The notes beneath the pieces are model-generated. The model saw only the letters and a program-made list of their open reading frames with translations. It was not told the DNA's origin and ran no database searches. A program made the position numbers and the translations under genes. DNA of 64,000 nt. Source: Bdellovibrionales bacterium Ga0074139. Its GTDB lineage: Bacteria > Bdellovibrionota > Bdellovibrionia > Bdellovibrionales > Bdellovibrionaceae. This document shows positions 8,616 through 15,520 of the stretch, one piece after another. Each line of letters begins with the position of its first letter. Position 1 is the first letter of the stretch. The stretch spans positions 124,001-188,000 of the forward strand of contig LNEB01000007.1 of NCBI GenBank assembly GCA_001464795.1, given 5' to 3'.

Positions 8616-8975
8616 ATGAAATTTTTTTTGATTTTGTTGATCACTGTTTTTAGCACTTTAAGCTTTGGCTATGAAGTTCACTGCATGGCAATGTTTAGGG
8701 GAACAACAAATGAAAAACCCTATGAAGAAATCGAAAAAAAATTAATTCTTCAATTTGAAAATCAAGATTACATCATTTTAGAAAGTCTTTTATTTGAACG
8801 CTATTTTGCAGCCACTTTTGATAAAATGAATGAAACCATTTTATTACAAATCGTAAACAGTGCAGATTCGGCTGTTGGTCAAACCAGCAAAGCCACTTTG
8901 GCTCCGAATAATTTGACCTCTATTTTTGAGATTAAAGGTGGACAGGTTTATTCACTGAGTTGCTTTAGAAAGTAA
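8616..8975 (+). CDS. Small secreted protein, unknown function
   Basis: This 119-residue protein has a signal peptide (MKFFLILLITVFSTLSFG, cleavage near SFG-Y). The mature part of about 100 residues contains two cysteines, one near its start (VHCMAMF) and one close to its end (LSCFRK), that could pair in the periplasm. It is preceded by AAGGGGA with good spacing. It is convergent with lpxC; the two stop codons abut (8975/8976). No family recognised. Confidence 0.6.
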   Translation: MKFFLILLITVFSTLSFGYEVHCMAMFRGTTNEKPYEEIEKKLILQFENQDYIILESLLFERYFAATFDKMNETILLQIVNSADSAVGQTSKATLAPNNLTSIFEIKGGQVYSLSCFRK

Positions 8976-9836
8976 TTAATAGCCCAGTTCCACGTGCTTA
9001 AAACTTTGCCGCGAATCTTTGATTTTACGAACTAGTTTGTTCATTAAATCATGGCCTGCTTTATAAAGAACCACATGCCCCATCAGTGGCATTTCCAAAG
9101 TCACCAAATCACCCAGGGCGTCCAAGGCTTTGTGTCTAACAAATTCATCCACCCAACGAAGACCGCCTGGGTTAACGACTTTTAGATCATCTAGAACAAT
9201 GGCGTTATCAAAGCTTCCACCTTTAGCTAAACCACGAGCCTTCAAGGCTTCCACGTCTTTTAAGAATCCAAAAGTTCTAGCTTGAGCAATTTCACGCTCG
9301 AAAGTGGTTTCATCCACATCAATATCTAGAGTTTGTTTTCCGATGGCAGGATGAGGAAAATCGATGGTCACTGTTAAGCGTAAACCATGGTATGGCAAAA
9401 CATGAGCGTGTTTATCCCCATCGCTTAACTGAATGGGTTCCGTGATGTAGCAATACTTCCTGGGAGCCTCAAGCTCGATGGTTCCCACAGATTGAATGGC
9501 TTTTAAAAAATCTTTAGCACTACCATCGCAAATAGGGATTTCAGGGCCGTCGAGTTCGATGAACAAGTTGTCAATTCTTAGAGATGACAAAGCTGATACA
9601 CAATGTTCGATGGTGGCCACTTGAAAATCACTTCCACCAATAGTTGTTTGATAGGATGTGGCTTCGACAGCTGAAGCTGTGACCTTCAAAGAAGGACCAC
9701 CTGGCAAATCACGTCTAATAAAATAAACTCCCGTGTCAGCAGGCGCCGGGCGAAACGTCAATGTACAGGGATCACCGGAATGAATTCCAATTCCCTTCAC
9801 TTGCGTCGATTTTCGAATCGTCTTTTGTAAAAACAT
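8976..9836 (-). CDS. lpxC: UDP-3-O-acyl-N-acetylglucosamine deacetylase LpxC
   Basis: LpxC catalyses the first committed step of lipid A synthesis, a zinc-dependent deacetylation in the cytoplasm. The 286 residues keep the family features: start QKTIRKSTQVKGIGIHSG, the catalytic Glu77-His78 (TIEHCVSAL), GPEIPICDGSA near 97-106, F-P-H-P-A-I near 160, zinc ligands His235 and Asp239 (FVRHKALDALGDL), and the general-acid His262 (AGHDLMNKL). It is slightly shorter than the E. coli protein (305), with no catalytic loss. Its ATG overlaps the stop of the asparaginase gene by one base (TAATG), placing it at the end of the ruvCAB-asparaginase-lpxC series. It shows that the organism makes LPS. Confidence 0.95.
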   Translation of the reverse strand: MFLQKTIRKSTQVKGIGIHSGDPCTLTFRPAPADTGVYFIRRDLPGGPSLKVTASAVEATSYQTTIGGSDFQVATIEHCVSALSSLRIDNLFIELDGPEIPICDGSAKDFLKAIQSVGTIELEAPRKYCYITEPIQLSDGDKHAHVLPYHGLRLTVTIDFPHPAIGKQTLDIDVDETTFEREIAQARTFGFLKDVEALKARGLAKGGSFDNAIVLDDLKVVNPGGLRWVDEFVRHKALDALGDLVTLEMPLMGHVVLYKAGHDLMNKLVRKIKDSRQSFKHVELGY

Positions 9837-10801
9837 TATAAACTTCCTGGCTGAAATCGTACTTGCCCCACTTTGACACCGCGGGAATCAAGAACGTCCG
9901 TTATCATCAACTTATTAAGCAGTTCTAATTCATCAGGGAAAAGGCCACCCCATTTTTTAAAAATCTCAAGGCACATCAATTCAGTGGAAGGACTATGGCC
10001 ATCTATGGATTTCACAGCAAAACTAATACTTTTTTCAGGAACAAGTCCTGTATAAATTCCGTCAGCACCCGTTTTAAGTAAGCACTTACCACGAGTGGCT
10101 TGGCAAATTTTTGCTGAGAGCTCATTTTCACCCGATACATACTCAGGGTGATTCTTAATAGCCGTTAAAATTCTTTGGGCAGCCAAAAGGTGCGGCGTGG
10201 AAATATCTTTTCTATTTAAGTAATTCATTCCAATGGCCAATTTTATTAAAGGAATCCCAAAAGTGGGAATTCCGCAGCCATCACCGCCATGGGGGAGTTT
10301 AGAAAAATCCATGGAAAAAATTTCTGTCATGGTTTTCTTCTGCAACTCTTGGATGGGGTGAAAAGAATCCGTGTACTTTTTCACATCCATTTTCAGCATT
10401 AAAGCTGTAGAAATAAAACCTAAGTGCTTACCAGAACAATTATGGGATAAAGAAGTTTCCGTGGGTGCTGCAGGTCCGCACTCGAGCACGGTTTCTTGAT
10501 GCTCAATTTTTTGTAGCCATGCTTTTAAAGCCTCTAAGTGTAATTTTTCAGCTTTATGAGACGAACACGCCAGGGCTAAATGTTTTTCTCCTAGTCCAAA
10601 TTTTTCTATGGCACCTGAGATCACAAACGGAATGGCTTGCAACCATTTGACTGAAGATCTTGGAACTACAACAAAATCAGTATTGCCATGAAAATCCAAA
10701 ACTTGTGATTTACTATCCACCACCACATAAATCAGCTGATGAGAATTTTCAACAAAGGGTCCACGGGTGTATTCAATGGTGACTGGATTTCGCGTTCTCA
10801 T
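9836..10801 (-). CDS. L-asparaginase II-family protein (PF06089 type)
   Basis: This 321-residue cytoplasmic protein belongs to the asparaginase II family, distinct from E. coli AnsA/AnsB. The family marks are: IEYTRGPFVENSHQ at the N-terminus, the serine-bearing ACSSHKAEKLHLEALKAWL near 90, NCSGKHLGFI near 125, HGGDGCGIPTFGIPL near 170, and LLKTGADGIYTGL near 235, as in beta-lactamase-fold amidohydrolases. It overlaps ruvB by ATGA and lpxC by one base, so translation is coupled in the operon. An amino-acid-degrading enzyme between DNA-repair and lipid A genes has no obvious functional link. No signal peptide is visible. Confidence 0.8.
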   Translation of the reverse strand: MRTRNPVTIEYTRGPFVENSHQLIYVVVDSKSQVLDFHGNTDFVVVPRSSVKWLQAIPFVISGAIEKFGLGEKHLALACSSHKAEKLHLEALKAWLQKIEHQETVLECGPAAPTETSLSHNCSGKHLGFISTALMLKMDVKKYTDSFHPIQELQKKTMTEIFSMDFSKLPHGGDGCGIPTFGIPLIKLAIGMNYLNRKDISTPHLLAAQRILTAIKNHPEYVSGENELSAKICQATRGKCLLKTGADGIYTGLVPEKSISFAVKSIDGHSPSTELMCLEIFKKWGGLFPDELELLNKLMITDVLDSRGVKVGQVRFQPGSL

Positions 10802-11799
10802 TCTAAAATCACTTCCCGATTTTGAATTTGTAATTTTCCAAATTCAGTGATGATGCGACCCCTTTGAGTTTTTTGAATAAAGCCTTCTTGAATCAAAAAG
10901 GGCTCGTAAACTTCTTCTAAAGTGTCTTTTTCTTCACTCAAGGCAGCAGCTAACGTGTCGATACCAACCGGACCACCACCATATTTTTCTTGCATCAAAA
11001 ATAAGATTTTTCGGTCCATGTTTTCTAAACCGTTATGATCCACACCCAATTGATCAAGTGCGTACTTGGACAACTTTTCAGTGATCATTCCATCACCTTT
11101 AATTTGAGCATAATCCCGAACTCGCTTGAGTAATCGATTGGCCACCCGAGGTGTACCCCGAGAGCGTTTAGCAATTTCTTCTCCGCCTGCAGGATCCATG
11201 CTGACTTTTAATATTTGTGCGGATCTTTGTAGAATCTGGGCCAGTGCACTTCTTGGATAAAATTGGAGTCTTTCCACAATGCCGAAACGATCACGGAAAG
11301 GAGAATTCAAAAGTCCGGCCCTGGTTGTGGCACCAATTAAAGTAAAGGGCACCAATTGAAACTTCATGGTGCGAGCCCCAATCCCTTCGCCGGTGACGAT
11401 ATCAATATAATAATCTTCCATGGCCGTATAAAGATACTCTTCAATGTGAGTGTTCAATCGATGAATTTCATCAATAAACAAAACTGAGTTTGGCTGCAAA
11501 GAAGTCAGAAGTGCCGCGAGCTCACCTTTTTTATCAAGGGCCGGAGCAGAGGTGACTTTACAATCCACTCCCAGTTCATGGGCTACAATTTGAGCAAGGG
11601 TTGTTTTGCCAAGGCCCGGTGGACCATTGAAAAGAACGTGATCCAATGGCTCTTTTCTTAAAAGAGCAGCCTGAATAAAAACTTTGAGTTTTTCTTTTGT
11701 GAGTTCTTGTCCGGGGAAATCTTCAAAGCGAGTAGGCCTTAATATATTTTCCCAGCTTTTTTCACTTTCCAAAGGAGCTGCTTCAATAATTCGAGTCAT
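10798..11799 (-). CDS. ruvB: Holliday junction branch migration helicase RuvB
   Basis: RuvB is the hexameric AAA+ motor that drives branch migration with RuvA during recombination repair. Its 333 residues match the usual size. Walker A is GPPGLGKTTLA at 59-69 and Walker B FIDEIH at 108-113. Sensor I follows (GATTRAGLLNSPFRDRFG), with the arginine finger in the RDRF segment and sensor II (RGTPRVANRLL). The C-terminal winged helix ends with the family's GFIQKTQRGR motif. The start is supported by a gap of only 14 bases after ruvA; the end overlaps the asparaginase start (ATGA). Confidence 0.98.
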   Translation of the reverse strand: MTRIIEAAPLESEKSWENILRPTRFEDFPGQELTKEKLKVFIQAALLRKEPLDHVLFNGPPGLGKTTLAQIVAHELGVDCKVTSAPALDKKGELAALLTSLQPNSVLFIDEIHRLNTHIEEYLYTAMEDYYIDIVTGEGIGARTMKFQLVPFTLIGATTRAGLLNSPFRDRFGIVERLQFYPRSALAQILQRSAQILKVSMDPAGGEEIAKRSRGTPRVANRLLKRVRDYAQIKGDGMITEKLSKYALDQLGVDHNGLENMDRKILFLMQEKYGGGPVGIDTLAAALSEEKDTLEEVYEPFLIQEGFIQKTQRGRIITEFGKLQIQNREVILE

Positions 11800-11813
11800 G
11801 TTAATAATTATCC

Positions 11814-12389
11814 TTAGCCTTTAGAAAGTTGATTGAGCCCAAGCCGGATGCCTTCTTCAAGGCCCATGTCTTTTGGTAATTGGGTAAGAAACTCTTCCAC
11901 CACATGAGGTTTAAATCCTAAGTTCACAAGAGCGAAGTGAATTTCTTTAAACTTGGCCGATTCCTGATTGATGACAGGTTCAACGCGAACTAATTTTCCT
12001 TGAAGAGTTAAAATAATTTGCTCGGCTGTTTTTTTGCCAACCTTAGGGATCTGTGACAAAGCTTTGGAATCCCCACGTTCGATCCAGTTGGCCACTTCAG
12101 TGGCTTTAGCACCTGACAAAATATTCAGCGCAAGTTTAGGGCCCACACCACTGACTTTTAGAAGCTGTAAAAATAAAGACTTTTCAAATAGGGAAAGGAA
12201 GCCAAAAAGCTGTAAAGCATCTTCCCTGACGTGGGTGTAGATCCACAGCTCACACATCTGCCCCACTTGTGACTGCAAATCGATCAAAGCACGAGCATGA
12301 GGATGAACTTCGTACCCAACACCTTGGATATCGAGGATAAGATGGTCGGATTCAATTTCTAAAAGTTTACCGTAAAGTTTTCCGATCAT
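11814..12389 (-). CDS. ruvA: Holliday junction branch migration protein RuvA
   Basis: RuvA is the tetrameric junction-binding partner of RuvB. The 191-residue protein begins with the OB domain (MIGKLYGKLLE..DHLILDIQGVGYEV) and contains both helix-hairpin-helix motifs (LLKVSGVGPKLALNIL near 80 and LSQIPKVGKKTAEQIIL near 114). After an acidic/charged linker comes domain III, which contacts RuvB (ALVNLGFKPHVVEEFL). It sits 16 bases after ruvC and 14 before ruvB, in the classic ruvCAB order. Confidence 0.97.
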   Translation of the reverse strand: MIGKLYGKLLEIESDHLILDIQGVGYEVHPHARALIDLQSQVGQMCELWIYTHVREDALQLFGFLSLFEKSLFLQLLKVSGVGPKLALNILSGAKATEVANWIERGDSKALSQIPKVGKKTAEQIILTLQGKLVRVEPVINQESAKFKEIHFALVNLGFKPHVVEEFLTQLPKDMGLEEGIRLGLNQLSKG

Positions 12390-12405
12390 GAAAGACTGTC
12401 CTTTT

Positions 12406-12915
12406 TTATAAACTCATGGCCCGCGCTAAAAGTTTTTGTTTTTTAATTTCGAGCACATGATGATAGGCCAAAGCTAAGGCATCAGAAGCATCGTAGGAAT
12501 CAAATTTTTTAATTCTTAAAAGATTCTTTAACGCCAGCTCGACCATTAATTTATCGGCATCCCCTTGGCCAGTCACAGATTTTTTTACTGCACGCGTAGC
12601 GTATTCAGCTATTTCTGCGTTGGCAATTCGGGCTTCGTACATAAAAACACCGCGGCTTTGTCCCAACTTAAAGGCAGTGTCCGCATTTTTGTGAAAAAAA
12701 CTTTTTTCGATGGCGACCACATGCGGCTGATAGGTTTTTAAAATTTGTGCGAAGGATTGACCCAATTCGAAAAGTCTTTCGGGCACCGCATTTTCAGGAT
12801 GTTCAGGAACCATAACTCCATGGCCAAGAACTTCGATATCATTATTGATAAGTCGAAGAGCAGCATAACCAACAAAACGGGTTCCTGGGTCCAAACCCAG
12901 AATCACTTTTTCCAT
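12406..12915 (-). CDS. ruvC: Crossover junction endodeoxyribonuclease RuvC
   Basis: RuvC cleaves Holliday junctions symmetrically, as a dimer with the RNase H fold. The four acidic catalytic positions can be seen: Asp9 (LGLDPGTRFVGYA), a Glu near 70 (VVAIEKSFFHKN), and the Asp pair near the C-terminus (YDASDALALAYHH). The length of 169 residues is typical. It is the first gene of the ruv-asparaginase-lpxC series, transcribed away from the TPR gene at 12958 across only 42 bases. The sequence before its ATG (GAGAG directly abutting) is a poor ribosome site. Confidence 0.96.
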   Translation of the reverse strand: MEKVILGLDPGTRFVGYAALRLINNDIEVLGHGVMVPEHPENAVPERLFELGQSFAQILKTYQPHVVAIEKSFFHKNADTAFKLGQSRGVFMYEARIANAEIAEYATRAVKKSVTGQGDADKLMVELALKNLLRIKKFDSYDASDALALAYHHVLEIKKQKLLARAMSL

Positions 12916-12957
12916 CTCTCATTCATTGCATGCAGCTAGGACTTCTGTCACAATAAA

Positions 12958-13755
12958 ATGATGGTTTCAGCTGACGTAGTCGAAAAATATCAAACTCTTC
13001 TTAGGCACAACCCCCACTCACAGGTTTTTGCACCACTAGCGGATGCGTACTTGGAACGAGGGCTGGATCTACAAGCGGAAGAACTGCTGACGCAGGGAAC
13101 GCAGCGTCATCCACTTTTTACCAGTGGGTTTGTTATTTTAGGAAAAGTGAAGCTCAAGTTAAATAAATTTTCAGAGGCCGAACTGGCGTTGCAAAAAGCT
13201 CTGGAACTTTCACCACAAAATATTTTGGCCCATCAACTTTTAGGTGACGTTTATTTAAGCTTAAGAAAACCTTTTGAGGCTTTAAAAGCTTTTAAAATGG
13301 TTTTGTTTTTAAATCCCTATTCGGCAAAAGCCAAGCATGCCATCGAGAAATTAGAAACTGCATCCGCTTTGGAATTTGAAGAAGATACCTTTTCCATGGC
13401 CAAACTTTCAGACTTGAAAAAAGTTGAAAAAAACCAAAAAATTTCAGCAGAAAACCATCAAGAAAAAAGTCGAAAAAGATTACTCCAGCTAGTGGATGCT
13501 TTTTTAGTCCGCAAAGACTACAAAGAAAGCATCGATTTATTGCTAGAAATGCGCACTGAATTTGGCCACCATGCTGACATTGAAGCTCGAATTCAAAAAG
13601 CTCAAAGCCAATTAGCCGCATCGAAAATTAAAACGGTTTCCAATGTGACAGAACCCCGTGGACTTGCCGAGCGCATCGCTAAAGAGAAAAAAGTGCGCAA
13701 GCTTTACGCTATGCTGCAAGCGGTCAGAAGTCGCCAAATGTCCCCTACTCCTTGA
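12958..13755 (+). CDS. TPR-repeat protein
   Basis: This 265-residue protein without signal peptide has three or more tetratricopeptide units in its first 120 residues (PLADAYLERGLDLQAEELLTQG, FVILGKVKLKLNKFSEAELALQKAL, LLGDVYLSLRKPFEALKAFKMVLFLNP), then a charged linker and a helical C-terminus with a further TPR-like unit (LVRKDYKESIDLLLEMRTEFG). It is likely a cytoplasmic scaffold; the function is unknown. The tandem ATG start has no Shine-Dalgarno sequence: only CACAATAAA precedes it, so this may be a leaderless message. It lies 55 bases upstream of efp and probably shares its transcript. Confidence 0.7.
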   Translation: MMVSADVVEKYQTLLRHNPHSQVFAPLADAYLERGLDLQAEELLTQGTQRHPLFTSGFVILGKVKLKLNKFSEAELALQKALELSPQNILAHQLLGDVYLSLRKPFEALKAFKMVLFLNPYSAKAKHAIEKLETASALEFEEDTFSMAKLSDLKKVEKNQKISAENHQEKSRKRLLQLVDAFLVRKDYKESIDLLLEMRTEFGHHADIEARIQKAQSQLAASKIKTVSNVTEPRGLAERIAKEKKVRKLYAMLQAVRSRQMSPTP

Positions 13756-13810
13756 AATTAAGTTCATCTCTCGGGTATCTTGCCTATCGAAACATCGAAA
13801 AGAGGATGAA

Positions 13811-14377
13811 ATGTACGAACTTTCAGATTTTAAAAAAGGTCTTAAAATTTTAATGGAAAATGAGCCTTTCACTGTTGTGGATTTTCAACACGTTAAACCT
13901 GGTAAAGGAAATCAGTTTACCCGAACAAAGTTAAGAAATTTATTAACAGGGCAAAACCGCGAGATGACTTTCAAACAGGGCGAAAGATTCCCCGTTCCCA
14001 ATGTTGAAACAAAAGAAGTCACTTTCCTTTACAAAGATGACAGTGGTTATAATTTTATGGACCAGGTCACTTACGAGCAGACTTTAATGACAACTCAGGA
14101 CGTTGGTGATCAATCCCTTTATCTAGTCGAGAATCTGAAAGTTATTTTATTTTATTTTAATGATCGTCCAGTGGGAATTGATTTACCAAAAACTGTGAAC
14201 ATGAAAGTGGCTCAGACTGATCCTGGTATGAAAGGCGACCGCGTCACTGGCGGAACCAAGCCTGCAACCATGGAAACTGGACTCGTGGTCCTGGTTCCTT
14301 TGCACATTTCTGAAGGCGATTTGTTAAAAGTCGATACAGAAACTGGACAGTATTCCGAGCGCGTTAATCAGAAATAA
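13811..14377 (+). CDS. efp: Translation elongation factor P
   Basis: EF-P relieves ribosome stalling at proline stretches. The 188-residue protein begins MYELSDFKKG at 13811 behind AGAGG (5-base spacing); the open frame runs further upstream, but the extension has no EF-P character. Three EF-P domains are recognisable: the KOW-like domain I with the modification loop KPGKGNQF (tip Lys32, equivalent to E. coli Lys34), the OB domain II (FMDQVTYEQTLM..., DRPVGIDLPKTVNMKV), and the OB domain III with TKPATMETGLVVLVPLHISEGD. The loop keeps the lysine that EpmA/EpmB-type enzymes modify; neither modifying gene is in this window. Confidence 0.97.
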   Translation: MYELSDFKKGLKILMENEPFTVVDFQHVKPGKGNQFTRTKLRNLLTGQNREMTFKQGERFPVPNVETKEVTFLYKDDSGYNFMDQVTYEQTLMTTQDVGDQSLYLVENLKVILFYFNDRPVGIDLPKTVNMKVAQTDPGMKGDRVTGGTKPATMETGLVVLVPLHISEGDLLKVDTETGQYSERVNQK

Positions 14378-14398
14378 CGCAATCCGTTAAGCCTCGGT

Positions 14399-14412
14399 TT
14401 TATCTAGATAAA
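14399..14412. promoter_or_regulatory. Perfect 14-base palindrome in the efp to tam-operon gap
   Basis: TTTATCTAGATAAA is identical on both strands and lies 62 bases upstream of the TTG start at 14474, in a 96-base gap. It is a candidate operator for the TPR-tamB-tamA operon. I see no T tract or GC stem that would make it a terminator. Confidence 0.4.
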
Positions 14413-14429
14413 CTGGCAAAATATTGAGT

Positions 14430-14454
14430 GGGTCAAAGCTTCCGATATTGACCC
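14430..14454 (+). promoter_or_regulatory. Inverted repeat in the leader of the TamB operon
   Basis: GGGTCAA (14430-14436) and TTGACCC (14448-14454) are perfect 7-base arms around 11 bases. The repeat ends 9 bases before the strong ribosome site AGGAGGG (14463-14469). As RNA it could form a hairpin that ends transcription weakly after efp or tunes ribosome access; as DNA it could be an operator. Confidence 0.4.
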
Positions 14455-14473
14455 CGAAAACCAGGAGGGTTTT

Positions 14474-15520
14474 TTGCCAGTTTTGACGGACCCATCGCTT
14501 GAGCTCAAACTCAAAAAACATCTTGAATCAGGTCAATCATTAAGTGAACTTGCGCCTCACTTGATTCAAGCTTTAACTTCCAATTCTAAAAGCAAAAAAG
14601 CGACTGCACAAAGATTTTTACAACTCACACCCGTTTGGACTGATTGGAAAGCAAGCTTCGAACCTTGGCTAAGATCGGAAGAAAAATGGCCTTGGATTGT
14701 GATCCTGAGTTGGATTCAACATCAAAAACTTGTGCTTAATTTAAAAGAAAAAGAACTTTTGTACGAAACCTTGAAGACACAAAATCAACTGCACCTGCTA
14801 GCCAAATCAATGGGATGGCAAGTGCTCTACGATTCTGTCGATGAACTTAAACTCAAAGCTCGTCATGATCTTCATAGCAAAATTAAACAAATGCGAGACC
14901 TTTTATTTGAAGAGCTACAAACTTGGAAATCACAAAGATTAAGAGAGCAAGAGCTAAAAGTTTTGGCTCGGCTAAAAAAGAAATTTCCACTCGATCAAGA
15001 CATAGAAAATGAACAAAAGCTTTTTAAAGAAAGTCAGGCTCTTGAAAAGTTACAGGCCAGACTTCGAGAACAAAGAAAGTCTGATAAAAAACTTGAGTTT
15101 CCGAAAGAAGAATTGGAAATTCCTGACCCCCTACGTAACTCTTTGCAAAAGCAAGGGGAAATGAATCCCCACTTATTTTACGATTTAGCTGTCTTCTGCT
15201 GTTTCTTAGAAGACTGGAGTTCAGCTCTTCATTTCATTCATCAGGACCCAACAGCCGAGCAAGCCCGTGACTGGCTTGAAATCGAAATTTTACTAAAATT
15301 GCATCGCTATGTGGATGTATTACAGGGACTTGTTATTCTAGAAAATCGCTGGTACGCAGATCCTGAAACTTTCTTTGCCTCAAGCTATGCCCGTGCCCAA
15401 GCTTACTTCGGACTTCATCAAAAAGAAAAAGCTTTGGAAGTGCTCGAAACTTTGCTCTCGAGCCGGCCCCTGTACCGACAAGCCAGTGAACTGATCAGTC
15501 TATGGAGATCTCCTGGGTGA
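14474..15520 (+). CDS. Coiled-coil/TPR protein upstream of tamB, unknown function
   Basis: The best start is TTG at 14474, 4-5 bases after AGGAGGG; a second in-frame TTG at 14483 is possible, and there is no ATG nearby. The 348-residue protein has no signal peptide. Its first 110 residues are helical and resemble HEAT/ARM-type repeats. Residues about 115-215 are highly charged (R/K/E/Q/L) and should form a long coiled coil. The last 100 residues hold TPR-like pairs (FYDLAVFCCFLEDWSSALHFI, YARAQAYFGLHQKEKALEVLETLL). The gene overlaps the tamB start by 19 bases, so it is translationally coupled to an outer-membrane assembly system, yet it seems cytoplasmic. It could be an adaptor; no family is recognised. 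Confidence 0.65.
   Translation: MPVLTDPSLELKLKKHLESGQSLSELAPHLIQALTSNSKSKKATAQRFLQLTPVWTDWKASFEPWLRSEEKWPWIVILSWIQHQKLVLNLKEKELLYETLKTQNQLHLLAKSMGWQVLYDSVDELKLKARHDLHSKIKQMRDLLFEELQTWKSQRLREQELKVLARLKKKFPLDQDIENEQKLFKESQALEKLQARLREQRKSDKKLEFPKEELEIPDPLRNSLQKQGEMNPHLFYDLAVFCCFLEDWSSALHFIHQDPTAEQARDWLEIEILLKLHRYVDVLQGLVILENRWYADPETFFASSYARAQAYFGLHQKEKALEVLETLLSSRPLYRQASELISLWRSPG

Noticed and set aside
13658-13810. Upstream extension of the efp reading frame (51 extra residues)
   Set aside because: EF-P proteins start at MYELSDFKKG-like residues, an AGAGG ribosome site precedes 13811, and the extension overlaps the TPR gene in another frame.
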